The translations under genes and the position numbers were made by a program. A model generated the notes under the pieces. It saw only the letters and a list, made by a program, of their open reading frames with translations, was not told the origin of the DNA and did no database searches. Of a stretch of DNA of 64,000 nt, positions 1-9,124 are shown one piece after another. This DNA comes from Acetoanaerobium sticklandii (GTDB lineage: Bacteria > Bacillota > Clostridia > Peptostreptococcales > Filifactoraceae), in NCBI RefSeq assembly GCF_000196455.1, contig NC_014614.1:1596001-1660000 (forward strand), given 5' to 3'. The stretch's first letter is position 1; each line of letters begins with the position of its first letter.

Positions 1-1040
1 CAGGTCTAGGTTTAATGGACAACTTTCATAAGCAAGCAAAGAAATTTGGAGTAAAATTCAAGCTTACAGATGTAAAATCTGTTGATTTAGAAGGCGAAAT
101 AAAAAAAGTAGAAACATTTAGAAATATATTCGAGGCTAAAGTCGTTATAGTTGCTTCAGGCGGAAAACCTAGATTAACTGGAGCTAAAAATGAGGAGCTT
201 TTCCTATATGATAAAGGAATTTCATTTTGTGCTACTTGCGACGCTGCTTCAAATACAGATAAAACAGTATTAGTAATTGGTAGTGGAGATGCTGCTATTG
301 AAGAGGGTATGTTTTTAACTAAGTTCGCTAAAAAAGTTATCGTTTCTGTAATGCATGATACAGGTAAGATGGACTGTAACGAAATAGCAAAAAATGAAGC
401 TCTTCAAAACTCAAAAATGGATTTCAAATGGAATACAGTAGTTGATAGTTTTGAAGGTGATGAAAGACTAACTAGAGTAAACTTAAGAAATGTTAAAACT
501 AATGAAATTATTCCTATAGATGTAGATTCTTGTTTCTTATTCATTGGATATATTCCTAACACAGAAATATTCAAAGGTATTCTTGATATGAATAAGAATG
601 GTTATATGCTTACAAATGAAAAAATGGAAACTAATATCGAAGGCGTTTTTGCTGCTGGTGATGTTAGAGATAAATTCCTTAAGCAGGTTGCAACAGCAGT
701 TGGTGATGGCGCTATTGCTGGTTACGCAGCAGAAAAATATCTTGCAGAAAGCGAGACCTTCCACACTCAAATCATGAGCAAAGACCTTCCAGGCGTAGTT
801 TATATTTGGAATGCTGTTGATGAAAAATGTAGAGAGCTTCTTCCAATAATAGACAACTTTGAAGCAAAATATAAAGACAAAGTTAAAGTGACAAAAGTAG
901 ATATATATAAATCAACCGGTCTTGCTAACAGACTTGGAGTTACTACTTTCCCTGCTCTTGTTGCTACTAGAGATGGTAAAATATCTAAAATCATCAAAGA
1001 AATAGATAATGAGCAAGATATAGAAGCAGCATTTATTTAA
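1..1040 (+). CDS. Thioredoxin reductase-like flavoprotein fused to a degenerate thioredoxin domain (5' end missing)
   Basis: The reading frame is already open at base 3, and the residues before the first Met at 15 match the family, so the gene starts outside the window and has lost its N-terminal FAD motif here. Counting from that Met, the redox-active CATC is at 72-75 and a GSGDAA nucleotide-fold loop lies near 92-97. The arginines of the NADPH motif HRRxxxR that should follow are absent (VSVMHDTGKMD instead). This is known from ferredoxin- or flavin-dependent clostridial reductases, so NADPH may not be the donor. After about residue 250 comes a thioredoxin-fold domain with the Trp and the cis-Pro (TTFP, Pro 313), but the CGPC site reads DEKC, keeping only the second Cys (272). 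The reductase role is well supported; the function of the tail is unknown. Confidence 0.9.
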   Translation, partial: GLGLMDNFHKQAKKFGVKFKLTDVKSVDLEGEIKKVETFRNIFEAKVVIVASGGKPRLTGAKNEELFLYDKGISFCATCDAASNTDKTVLVIGSGDAAIEEGMFLTKFAKKVIVSVMHDTGKMDCNEIAKNEALQNSKMDFKWNTVVDSFEGDERLTRVNLRNVKTNEIIPIDVDSCFLFIGYIPNTEIFKGILDMNKNGYMLTNEKMETNIEGVFAAGDVRDKFLKQVATAVGDGAIAGYAAEKYLAESETFHTQIMSKDLPGVVYIWNAVDEKCRELLPIIDNFEAKYKDKVKVTKVDIYKSTGLANRLGVTTFPALVATRDGKISKIIKEIDNEQDIEAAFI

Positions 1041-1080
1041 CTAAACAAACTGACTAAACCTAATCATAGTAAAACCCTAA

Positions 1081-1110
1081 AAAATAGACCCTTTAAAGGG
1101 TCTATTTTTT
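1081..1110. terminator. Bidirectional terminator
   Basis: A near-perfect inverted repeat built on AATAGACCC/GGGTCTATT has A and T runs on both flanks, so it can stop both the rightward thioredoxin reductase gene and the leftward molybdopterin enzyme gene. The leftward gene's stop codon lies inside the stem. Confidence 0.9.
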
Positions 1111-3057
1111 CATTTCAATATCTATGAATGTTTCATGGTAAGAGACTTGTCCTCCAATATCAGAGCTCTCGCTAGAGGTCAAAATATTTGGATTTCCGTG
1201 TTTTTGGTGATAGCCTGTATAAATATATACTACTTCATCATCACCTTGTACCCTAACTTTGGCTTCTATACTTCCTTTGTCATTTCTGACTATAACTATA
1301 TCTTCATTTTTTAGTTCTTTTTCGTTTGCAATTTTTTCAGATATATAAACTACTGGTATTCCCTCATAGTCGAATAGATGTTGGCTAAATAATGAGTCTT
1401 TTCTGTGTGGAGTAATAAGCCTATATGGATACTTAGCAAGTTCTGTATTTTTTTGTAGCATTGCCATAGGATATCCCCAAGCTTTAGCTCTTTCTGAATA
1501 GAACTCATATTTCATTGATGGAGTTTGAAATATCAAATCCTTATAGGGTACACTACTAGCTTGCAAATTTACATAATCATTCTTTAGAGATTCTAGCGTT
1601 ACTCCCTGTGATTTAACAGACTCAATTACAGCATTAATGTAATCTTCCTTTGGTATATCTGAAAAATCTATACCTATCAATTTTGAAACCGCTTTTATAA
1701 ACTCGAATTCATCCATCAAAATATTATCAGGTTCTACTACCTTAGCATTGTAATTGAGATATGGGGAATTCATCGAGCTATAAATCAAATCTTCAGTTTC
1801 TAGAGTATTGCTACATGGTATAACTAAATCAGATAAATTTGCAGTATCTGTCATAAACATATCGAAGGTTACTGTAAAATCAATAGATATAAATGCCTGA
1901 TGAGACTTAAGTACATCTGCAAATTGAGACATTGGGTTAGCAGTAGAAATAATAGCCATCTTAACAGGTTCTTCTACTTGGGCTTTAATAAAATCAGCAA
2001 ATTCATTTACAAAGAATTCCCTTTCATTTTTTTTATATTTTTCACTCTTAAAAGGATCTAGATTCAAAAGCAAAGGATAAATTCTATTTGCATAATTTGC
2101 TCCTGCACCCTCTACTCCTATATTTTTGCTTAAAAAACAAAGAGCATCAATAAGTCTAACTGAGTTTCCGCCATTGTTGTATTTTTGCATTCCATATCCT
2201 ATATAGGTTGCACACGGAGAGTTGATATAAATATCTGCAAGAAAATCAAAGGTTTCTTCACTAAGACTAGTTCTATCATATATGATTTTCATATCTATGC
2301 TTTTAATATAATCAATAAACTCATTCGCCTTATGAGAATATTTATCTATATATTGATAATCTAACTTGTCTTTGAATAAAAGTTTTTTAATGATTCCTAT
2401 AGCAAGCGCATCATCACTTCCAGGCTTTGGCTTTATATGGTAATCAGATTTTTTTGCAGTTTCTGTGCTTATAGGATCTATTGTTATTATCGTCGCTCCA
2501 TTTTTTTGTGCATCTAACACAGCTTTCATTAAATGAACCGATGTATTAGCAGGATTTCTCCCCCACAAAATTACAGCATTTGAGTTTAATAAATCTTCTA
2601 ACGAATGACCTAAAGCTCCTCCAAAATCACATTTCTGAGCTTCCATTCCAGCTGCCCAGCAGGTCCCTCCTTTAGAAGTAGTTATTCCTCCTAAGTAATT
2701 AAAAAAATGCTCCCAAGCTATGCTTTTCATAACTGACGAATCTCCTGATTCGCTATATCTTAAAATCGATGTGGAGCCATACTGCGATGTATATTTTGTT
2801 ATTTTATCAGCAAAAATATTAACAGCTTCTTCAAATGAGATTTCTTCAAATTTCCCATCTACCTTTAATAAAGGCGTTTTTAATCTATTCTTATCATAAA
2901 GTCTATCTAAGTGCTTCATCCCTTTCGAACACATAAACCCTTTAGTGTAAGGATGATTTTTATCTGGTTTTATAGAGACTACTTTATTTTCGTCTACTTT
3001 AGCCACATATGTACATAAATCAAAACAATCTAAAGTACAAGCACGTTTAAACTCCAT
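1102..3057 (-). CDS. Molybdopterin oxidoreductase, DMSO reductase superfamily
   Basis: Cytoplasmic molybdenum or tungsten bis-pterin enzyme of 651 residues. The N-terminal [4Fe-4S] ligand set CX3CX3CX27C is at Cys 7, 11, 15 and 43. Cys 133 in a GGTCWAAG context is the probable metal ligand; it is not selenocysteine. The C-terminal molydop-binding domain begins around residue 535 (YRLITPHRKDSLFSQ). There is no twin-arginine or other signal peptide. No ferredoxin or membrane-anchor subunit gene adjoins it, so it probably works as a single subunit. The only operon partner is the small gene 17 bases upstream. Members of this group are often labelled formate dehydrogenase-like, but the substrate cannot be read from the sequence. 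Confidence 0.88.
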   Translation of the reverse strand: MEFKRACTLDCFDLCTYVAKVDENKVVSIKPDKNHPYTKGFMCSKGMKHLDRLYDKNRLKTPLLKVDGKFEEISFEEAVNIFADKITKYTSQYGSTSILRYSESGDSSVMKSIAWEHFFNYLGGITTSKGGTCWAAGMEAQKCDFGGALGHSLEDLLNSNAVILWGRNPANTSVHLMKAVLDAQKNGATIITIDPISTETAKKSDYHIKPKPGSDDALAIGIIKKLLFKDKLDYQYIDKYSHKANEFIDYIKSIDMKIIYDRTSLSEETFDFLADIYINSPCATYIGYGMQKYNNGGNSVRLIDALCFLSKNIGVEGAGANYANRIYPLLLNLDPFKSEKYKKNEREFFVNEFADFIKAQVEEPVKMAIISTANPMSQFADVLKSHQAFISIDFTVTFDMFMTDTANLSDLVIPCSNTLETEDLIYSSMNSPYLNYNAKVVEPDNILMDEFEFIKAVSKLIGIDFSDIPKEDYINAVIESVKSQGVTLESLKNDYVNLQASSVPYKDLIFQTPSMKYEFYSERAKAWGYPMAMLQKNTELAKYPYRLITPHRKDSLFSQHLFDYEGIPVVYISEKIANEKELKNEDIVIVRNDKGSIEAKVRVQGDDEVVYIYTGYHQKHGNPNILTSSESSDIGGQVSYHETFIDIEMKK

Positions 3058-3074
3058 ACCATCCTCCTAGAATA

Positions 3075-3485
3075 TTATTGATTAATTGTATCGATATAAC
3101 TATTAATCAATTGATTCATTTTAGATTTTTCTTCATCTTGAGACCCTATTTGGTTAAACGTATTAAAGCAACATAGAAACTCTTCTTCGTCTCCTATTTT
3201 TTTGCTTACACAATAGTTAAAATAACAGCTTTCTATAACTTTATATGATCCATACTCCTCTTGTATTCCATTTTTAGAAATTAGCTCCCTCAAGTCCAAA
3301 GGAAAATCATCGTAATTTTTATATTTTAAATTATCTTTCTTAATTAAAGTATCTCCAACTATTGTTAAATACAAAATGTAGTTGTCAGTTTCAAAAACAG
3401 CCAAATCATCTTCTATTCCTGCGTATTCTAACGAATAAACTCTATCATCTACATACCAGTCAAAATATAACATGTTTTCTTTCAT
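3075..3485 (-). CDS. Protein of unknown function upstream of the molybdopterin enzyme
   Basis: This 136-residue soluble, acidic protein was not recognised. It has alternating beta-like stretches (MLYFDWYVDDRVYSLEY, NYILYLTIVGDTL) and three cysteines in its second half (ESCYFNYC, CCFN). It starts at an ATG behind a GGTGATG ribosome-binding site. It ends 17 bases before the molybdopterin oxidoreductase start on the same strand, so the two are probably co-transcribed. A role in maturation or electron delivery for that enzyme is possible from context only. Confidence 0.6.
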   Translation of the reverse strand: MKENMLYFDWYVDDRVYSLEYAGIEDDLAVFETDNYILYLTIVGDTLIKKDNLKYKNYDDFPLDLRELISKNGIQEEYGSYKVIESCYFNYCVSKKIGDEEEFLCCFNTFNQIGSQDEEKSKMNQLINSYIDTINQ

Positions 3486-3663
3486 TTCATCACCTTCAAC
3501 CCATAAATTTAATGTCTTGTTACAAAATCATTATAACCTTTTTATATAAATAATTCCAATTATAAAATAATGTTTCTACGTTCTAGATTATGAGTATAAA
3601 TCTAATATCAGCTTTTCCCTTAAGGTTAACGCTAATTACATAAACTTTGAAAGGGGAATTACT

Positions 3664-4800
3664 ATGAGACATTATATGCACTTATCAGATTCTGAACTTA
3701 ATAAAATTTTCTATAAAAAACCAGAAGCCTTTGATAATACAACAAAGAAAAATCAGTTAAGATATGCTCTAGGCGCAACCTTATACCTTCCAGCAACTAA
3801 ATATATTGCTCCCTATTTGCTAGAAAAAAGATATTCTCATCTTACATCTTTCGTAATGTGCTTTGAAAATCTAATCGAAGAGAGAAATATTAATATTGCA
3901 GAAAAAACTCTGCTCAATACATTAAGGACTTTAAAAATGGCTGAAAATGAAAATCGAATAAATAAAGATGAGCTTCCCTTGTTTTTTATTCACGTTAGGG
4001 ATCCTTTACAATTCGAAAGACTATATGAAATTTTAATTAAAGAAAAAGACATAATTTCATATATTTCTGGATTTTTTTTGCCAAACTTTAACTCAAATAA
4101 CGCAGATGCTTATCTAAGTACAGTAAAAAAAATAAGATTGATTTCAGAATATATATATGCACTTCCAATAATAGAAAGCAAAGAAATTATTTCTCTAGCT
4201 TCTAGAATATCTGAATTAATTACTCTAGAAAAAACAATATTTGAGTATAGAGATATGATTTTAGGTATAAGAATTGGCGGTTCTTATATTAATTCAGTTC
4301 TTGGAGTAAATTCACTTGAAGCAATGTCAATTTATGATGTAGGAATAACAGCTAGTATAATTTACGACATAATAAACAGCTTTATAAATTTAAGTTACGA
4401 AGATATAGCAATATACTCATCTTCATGGGATAAAAAAATAACTTCTTTTCAGACTGTTTCAAAAAGCAGCAATTCATTTGACCAAAACAAAGTTATATAT
4501 AATCATGCCTTTACACATGATCCTTCTCTAGATGGCTTCATAAGGGAGATATTGCTTGATAAATTAAATGGCTGTGTAGGCAAAACAGTCGTTTACCCAA
4601 ATCAAATATCTATTGTCAACGCTCTTTATAGTGTTGAAAGGAAAGACTATGAGCTTGCTCTTAGTATCAATTCTTCAAACGAACCTTCATTAAATTATGG
4701 CGAGCAGATTAATAATAAAATTTGGTCAAATAAAATTCTAAGCTTAAGCAAGATTTACGGCGTTTTAAATGAGAACTATTCTGCAGTAGATTTATTTTAA
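3664..4800 (+). CDS. HpcH/HpaI aldolase/citrate lyase-type C-C bond lyase (TIM barrel)
   Basis: The sequence follows the pattern of the C-C_Bond_Lyase family: RYALGATLYLPATK near the N-terminus, a CFENLIEERN acidic segment, LPLFFIHVRDP, YALPIIESKEI, LGIRIGGSYINSVLG, and GCVGKTVVYPNQISIVNALY near the C-terminus. The family is usually encoded beside Ter/tellurium-type stress operons with phosphoribosyltransferase-like and ATP-grasp partners. Here it stands alone, with a gap and its own AAGGGG ribosome-binding site. The reaction is likely cleavage or formation of an acyl-CoA or 2-keto acid bond, but the substrate is unknown. The length of 378 residues is normal for the family. Confidence 0.8.
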   Translation: MRHYMHLSDSELNKIFYKKPEAFDNTTKKNQLRYALGATLYLPATKYIAPYLLEKRYSHLTSFVMCFENLIEERNINIAEKTLLNTLRTLKMAENENRINKDELPLFFIHVRDPLQFERLYEILIKEKDIISYISGFFLPNFNSNNADAYLSTVKKIRLISEYIYALPIIESKEIISLASRISELITLEKTIFEYRDMILGIRIGGSYINSVLGVNSLEAMSIYDVGITASIIYDIINSFINLSYEDIAIYSSSWDKKITSFQTVSKSSNSFDQNKVIYNHAFTHDPSLDGFIREILLDKLNGCVGKTVVYPNQISIVNALYSVERKDYELALSINSSNEPSLNYGEQINNKIWSNKILSLSKIYGVLNENYSAVDLF

Positions 4801-4877
4801 GTTAATATAACTTTTAATAACAAATTATGTATGATATTCTATATATATAAAAGAAATTTTATGATGGAGGTTTTGTT

Positions 4878-6326
4878 ATGCAATTATCAAAAAATGGACA
4901 GATTGTAATGGACTGGTTTAAAGAAATAACTAAAATTCCTAGATGTTCAGGAGAAGAAGCGGGAATATCTGAATTCCTTATAAAGTTTGCCAAAGATAAC
5001 AATTTAGAAGCATTTATTGAAGAAACTACTGGTAACGTAATAATTAAAAAAAATGCTACCAAAGACTATGAAAATTCAAAGACTGTCATTTTACAAGGCC
5101 ATCTAGACATGGTATGTGAAAAAAATCAAGGTATAGTTCATGATTTTTCTAAGGATGCATTAAAGCTTACAGAACATGAAGGTTTGCTTAGAGCTACTGG
5201 AACTACACTTGGTGCAGATAATGGAATTGCTATAGCATATGCACTTACTATACTTTCTTCTGATGAATTTGAGCATCCTCCTATTGAAGTAATTCTTACT
5301 ACAGAAGAAGAAACTTCTATGAAGGGAGCCGAATTTTTCAATCCACAGAATTTAAAAGGTAGCAGATTGTTAAATCTAGATGCTGAAGAAGAAGGCGTAT
5401 TTTATATTTCTTCTGCTGGAGGAATTGACCATCACATGTATTTGGATTTCAAGAAATCAAAGCCTAGTTTGGATTCAAAATATAAAGTCCTTATTTCAGG
5501 TTTAAAAGGTGGCCATTCAGGTTCAGATATTCATAAAGAAAGAGGAAATTCAATCAAGCTTTTAGCAAGAACCTTGGCTGAGCTAAACTCAAAATTCAAC
5601 CTTGAACTAGCTGATTTTAATGGTGGTTCTAAAATAAACGCAATCCCTAGAGAAGCATCTTGTGCATTTTATATTGATAAAAGCTTTGAATCAGATTTAA
5701 ATAAAATGATTAAAGAGCTAGAAAATCTATATAATAACGAGATGGGCTCTGCTGATTCTGTAACTTTAAGTATCGAAAAAAATCATGAATTTGATGCTGT
5801 TATGGATAAAGAATCTACAGATAAATTAATTAATGTACTTTTACTAATCCATTCTGGTATAGATCATAAAAGCGTAGATATAGAAGATTTTGTAATCAGC
5901 TCTCAAAATTTAGGAGTAGTTAAATTTGAAGATAATACAGTAATTATTTCAAATTCCTTAAGAAGCTCAATAAAAAGCTTAAAAACAGCAATGGTTCAAA
6001 AGCTTGATATAATTGCAAACGCTTTTAACCTTAGATTTGAATCTGAAGCAGATTATCCTGAGTGGCAATATAAGCCAAACTCAGATTTAAGAGATATAGC
6101 ATGTAAGCTATATGAGGATTTAACAGGTAATAAGCCAATAATTAAAGCTATTCATGCAGGTCTAGAATGTGGTTTCTTTGCAGATGCTCTAAAAAATAAC
6201 GATATAGATATTTTATCGTTCGGTCCTAATATGGATGGGGTTCACTCTCCTGATGAATATCTCGATATAAATTCAGCTGATAGAGTTTTTGGATTCTTAG
6301 TTGAACTATTAAAAACATTAAAATAA
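4878..6326 (+). CDS. pepD: Aminoacyl-histidine dipeptidase PepD (peptidase family M20)
   Basis: Cytosolic dinuclear zinc dipeptidase that cleaves Xaa-His (carnosine-type) and other dipeptides. The expected ligands and catalytic residues are visible: His 75 and Asp 77 in GHLDMV, Asp 114 in LGADNG, the Glu cluster 143-145 in TTEEET, Asp 168 in LNLDAEEEG, and a C-terminal His in the DGVHSPDEYL segment. The central dimerisation or lid insertion is present, and the 482-residue length is normal. The ATG follows TGGAGG. It is monocistronic and ends at a strong terminator. It fits a peptide- or amino-acid-fermenting lifestyle together with the M18 aminopeptidase elsewhere in the window. Confidence 0.95.
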   Translation: MQLSKNGQIVMDWFKEITKIPRCSGEEAGISEFLIKFAKDNNLEAFIEETTGNVIIKKNATKDYENSKTVILQGHLDMVCEKNQGIVHDFSKDALKLTEHEGLLRATGTTLGADNGIAIAYALTILSSDEFEHPPIEVILTTEEETSMKGAEFFNPQNLKGSRLLNLDAEEEGVFYISSAGGIDHHMYLDFKKSKPSLDSKYKVLISGLKGGHSGSDIHKERGNSIKLLARTLAELNSKFNLELADFNGGSKINAIPREASCAFYIDKSFESDLNKMIKELENLYNNEMGSADSVTLSIEKNHEFDAVMDKESTDKLINVLLLIHSGIDHKSVDIEDFVISSQNLGVVKFEDNTVIISNSLRSSIKSLKTAMVQKLDIIANAFNLRFESEADYPEWQYKPNSDLRDIACKLYEDLTGNKPIIKAIHAGLECGFFADALKNNDIDILSFGPNMDGVHSPDEYLDINSADRVFGFLVELLKTLK

Positions 6327-6381
6327 TAACAGCCCTTAATGTATATTTGGCTTATTAAGCCTAATTCTATTTACAATAATT

Positions 6382-6418
6382 AAAAATCCTAGAAGAATTT
6401 TCTTCTAGGATTTTTTTT
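6382..6418. terminator. Bidirectional terminator between pepD and the YvlD-like gene
   Basis: AAAAATCCTAGAAGAA pairs with TTCTTCTAGGATTTTT and a run of Ts follows. The genes on either side converge, and the run of As on the left serves as the U tract for the leftward gene. Confidence 0.92.
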
Positions 6419-6767
6419 ATTTATCATTCACATCTAAAAAATTTGATAGAATCATATTTATTATACTTACAATTATAGATCCAAAAATTGCACCTGAAAA
6501 GCTATAAACCTCAAATCCAGGAACTAGCCCTGCCACCATTGAAAAAATTATGCCATTTAATACTAAAGTAAATAAGCCAAATGTAAGAATAGTTATAGGC
6601 AAGGATAATATAAAAAGGATAGGCTTTATAATAGTATTAAATCCAGCAAATATTATCGCTGCTATAAATGCAGCCACAAATCCAGTAACCTCAACAGAAC
6701 CTAAAAGATAGGAAGTAGCCATCAGAGCAAGTGCAAATACAAAACATCTGACTAGAAATTTACTCAA
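6417..6767 (-). CDS. YvlD-like membrane protein (phage holin superfamily 4_2 fold)
   Basis: This 116-residue integral membrane protein has four hydrophobic segments, at about residues 7-24, 31-55, 60-84 and 90-110, separated by short loops. One loop carries the FNTIIKPIL motif typical of the Phage_holin_4_2/YvlD family. Despite the family name these are ordinary chromosomal proteins linked to envelope stress, not lysis genes. The start codon is TTG, placed by the GGAGATG ribosome-binding site. It overlaps the end of thiI by 8 bases, so it is translated from the same transcript. Confidence 0.85.
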   Translation of the reverse strand: MSKFLVRCFVFALALMATSYLLGSVEVTGFVAAFIAAIIFAGFNTIIKPILFILSLPITILTFGLFTLVLNGIIFSMVAGLVPGFEVYSFSGAIFGSIIVSIINMILSNFLDVNDK

Positions 6768-7944
6768 ATTTTTTCATCTCCTTAATAACTCTAGAATCTA
6801 TAGCATTGTTAATAAGCATTTCAATATTCAAGTTCTCTTCTGCTTTTAATATTTTTTCAAGCTTCGGCTTTGTAGCTGGCCTCTTTGGTAGAAACACAGT
6901 ACAGCAATCCTCTTCAGGTATAATTGATACATCAAAGGTATCAATCTCTTTGGCTAAGGTTATTATATCCTCTTTATCATAAGATATAAGAGGCCTAAAC
7001 ACCGGAAGCAGCTTTACAGCGTTATTCGTTGCTAGTAGCCCTTCAGCCGTCTGAGAAGCTACTTGACCCATGCTTTCACCTGTAATAAGGCAATTACACT
7101 CTGTTTCTGTTGCTATTCTTTCAGCTATAGCCATCATAAAGCGTCTAGATAGAATAGTCATTAATTCCTCTGGACAATTTTCTGCAATTGATTGCTGTAT
7201 TTCTAAAAGATTTACCATATGAATTTTAATCTGACCGGTATATGGTAATAAGGTTCTTGCTAAATCCATGATTTTTTCCTGTGATTTTTCACTTGTAAAA
7301 GGAAAGCTATGAAAATGAACAGCTTCAATATAAAGTCCTCTTTTAGACATAAGATAGGCAGCAACAGGGCTATCAATTCCTCCTGAAAGCAAGATACAAC
7401 CCTTGCCATTTATTCCCCTTGGTAAACCTCCAACTCCTTTTATCTTGTCAGCAAATATTATATTAGAATCCGCTCTTAACTCAGCAGTAATATTTAAATC
7501 CGGATTTACTACATCAACTTTAAACCTTTGAGGGAATGTCTTGAGAACATAACCTCCAAGATCTATGCTCATTTCAGGAGATTTCATTGGAAATCTTTTG
7601 TCTAGTCTTTTAGCATTTACTTTAAAAGTCATAAGCTTGCTATCTTTAGTTTTTTCATCAACAAGCTTTTTTATTCCCTCTTTAAGATTCTCATATCCAG
7701 ACTCTGTAACAATAGCTGGACTAATAGATACAACTCCAAAAACATTCTTAATTTTTTTAACTATTTGGTTAGGATCCTCACCATTAAGATGTACATAAAT
7801 CCTTCCATCACCTTTTTTTACTTTCACGCTTTTGAATTGATATAGGGTGTACTCTATATTTTTGATTAGTTTGTTTTCAAAAACTGGTCTATTTAATCCT
7901 TTTATTGCAACCTCACCATTTCTTATTATTAAAATATCGTACAT
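6760..7944 (-). CDS. thiI: tRNA 4-thiouridine synthase ThiI
   Basis: Adenylates U8 of tRNA and replaces its oxygen with sulfur passed on by a cysteine desulfurase. The N-terminal ferredoxin-like and THUMP domains span about residues 1-165. The PP-loop ATP pyrophosphatase motif SGGIDS is at 187-192. A CC pair at 347-348 (PEEDCCTVF) corresponds to the conserved catalytic cysteine region. No C-terminal rhodanese domain is present, as is usual for Firmicute ThiI. It lies 19 bases downstream of a NifS-type desulfurase gene, the expected sulfur donor. Confidence 0.95.
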   Translation of the reverse strand: MYDILIIRNGEVAIKGLNRPVFENKLIKNIEYTLYQFKSVKVKKGDGRIYVHLNGEDPNQIVKKIKNVFGVVSISPAIVTESGYENLKEGIKKLVDEKTKDSKLMTFKVNAKRLDKRFPMKSPEMSIDLGGYVLKTFPQRFKVDVVNPDLNITAELRADSNIIFADKIKGVGGLPRGINGKGCILLSGGIDSPVAAYLMSKRGLYIEAVHFHSFPFTSEKSQEKIMDLARTLLPYTGQIKIHMVNLLEIQQSIAENCPEELMTILSRRFMMAIAERIATETECNCLITGESMGQVASQTAEGLLATNNAVKLLPVFRPLISYDKEDIITLAKEIDTFDVSIIPEEDCCTVFLPKRPATKPKLEKILKAEENLNIEMLINNAIDSRVIKEMKKFE

Positions 7945-7963
7945 TCTTGCTCCTTCCTAAGCT

Positions 7964-9115
7964 TTATTTATAATTCAATAATTTTCTTAGCTTTGTAATT
8001 TCTTTTTTTAATACTTCTACTGTAAACTGAAGCTCGTCATCAGTGGTATTTTTTGAAAATGAAAATCTAATTGCTGAATCTTTGATTCCTAAACTTAAAT
8101 TCAAGGATTCTAAAACTCTTGACCCTTTCTTTTTTGAAGAACAAGCTGAGCCGGTAGAAACGAAAATACCTTTTTGTTCAAGAGTATGAAGTAGGATTTC
8201 TCCTTTTACTCCTAAAAAAGAGATGTTGCAAATATAAGGTAATGAACTTTCAGATGAGTTTACAACAATATCCGTTATTTCTGATTTTAAATTTAAAATA
8301 AACTTTTCTCTAAGTTTTTTTATTCTATTTAAATCCTCACTTAAGCTACTCTTTTGTATATCTATTGCTTTTGATAACCCAGCTATATAAGCAGTATTTT
8401 CGGTGCCTGACCTAAATTGCATCTCCTGCCCTCCACCTGTAAGCAGTGGATGGATTTTCGTCTTTTCTCTTATATATAAAGCTCCTATCCCCTTAGGTGC
8501 ATGAACCTTGTGTCCGCTTATGCTTAATAAATCTATATTTTCTAGATTAATTTTCAGCTTCAAAAATGATTGAACAGCATCTACATGATAGACTATGCTT
8601 TGTTTATATGATTTTATAACTTGGCCTATTTCATTTATAGGATTAATAGCTCCTATTTCATTATTTACATGCATAAGACTAACAAAAATAGTATCTTCTT
8701 TCAATGCATTTTTAACTTGGTCTGCAGTTATAATTCCATCTTTGTTCGGCTTTAAAAATGTCACCTTATAATCTTCTCTTTGTTGTAAATCTTCTAGTGT
8801 TTTGTATACTGAGTCATGCTCAGAAAAAGAACTAATTATATGCTTACCAGCTCTTTTGTTTGCAGATAAAGCGCCTCCAATAGCCATATTATTCGACTCA
8901 GTTCCACAAGAAGTGAACACAATTTCTTTAGGTTTTGCATCTCCTAACGCATCAGCTAGAGTGCTTCTTGATTTTTTTATAATTTTCTCAGCTTCTATTC
9001 CAATTTTGTGTATAGATGATGGGTTGCCAAAGCACTCCCTAAGATTTGATGTGATTTCATCTATTACTTCTGAATTCGGTATAGTTGTTGAGCTATTGTC
9101 TAAATATATTTGCAT
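7964..9115 (-). CDS. Cysteine desulfurase (NifS/IscS family) paired with ThiI
   Basis: PLP enzyme that turns cysteine into alanine and an enzyme-bound persulfide. His 100 (SEHDSV) stacks on PLP, Lys 203 in SGHKVHAPKG is the Schiff-base lysine, and Cys 325 in STGSACSSKKK is the persulfide cysteine. The KKKGSRVL loop resembles the NifZ-type desulfurases that feed ThiI rather than IscS proper. Its position directly upstream of thiI supports a dedicated tRNA-thiolation role. A second desulfurase in an iscRSU group lies at 51.1-52.3 kb, so the duties appear divided. Confidence 0.93.
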   Translation of the reverse strand: MQIYLDNSSTTIPNSEVIDEITSNLRECFGNPSSIHKIGIEAEKIIKKSRSTLADALGDAKPKEIVFTSCGTESNNMAIGGALSANKRAGKHIISSFSEHDSVYKTLEDLQQREDYKVTFLKPNKDGIITADQVKNALKEDTIFVSLMHVNNEIGAINPINEIGQVIKSYKQSIVYHVDAVQSFLKLKINLENIDLLSISGHKVHAPKGIGALYIREKTKIHPLLTGGGQEMQFRSGTENTAYIAGLSKAIDIQKSSLSEDLNRIKKLREKFILNLKSEITDIVVNSSESSLPYICNISFLGVKGEILLHTLEQKGIFVSTGSACSSKKKGSRVLESLNLSLGIKDSAIRFSFSKNTTDDELQFTVEVLKKEITKLRKLLNYK

Positions 9116-9124
9116 TTTTCACCT

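Noticed and set aside
15..17. The first ATG at base 15 as the thioredoxin reductase start
   Set aside because: The frame continues upstream with family-like residues and the FAD-binding N-terminus would be missing, so this is an internal Met.
1102..3057. Selenocysteine in the molybdopterin enzyme
   Set aside because: The probable metal ligand is encoded as TGC-type Cys and no in-frame TGA is present.
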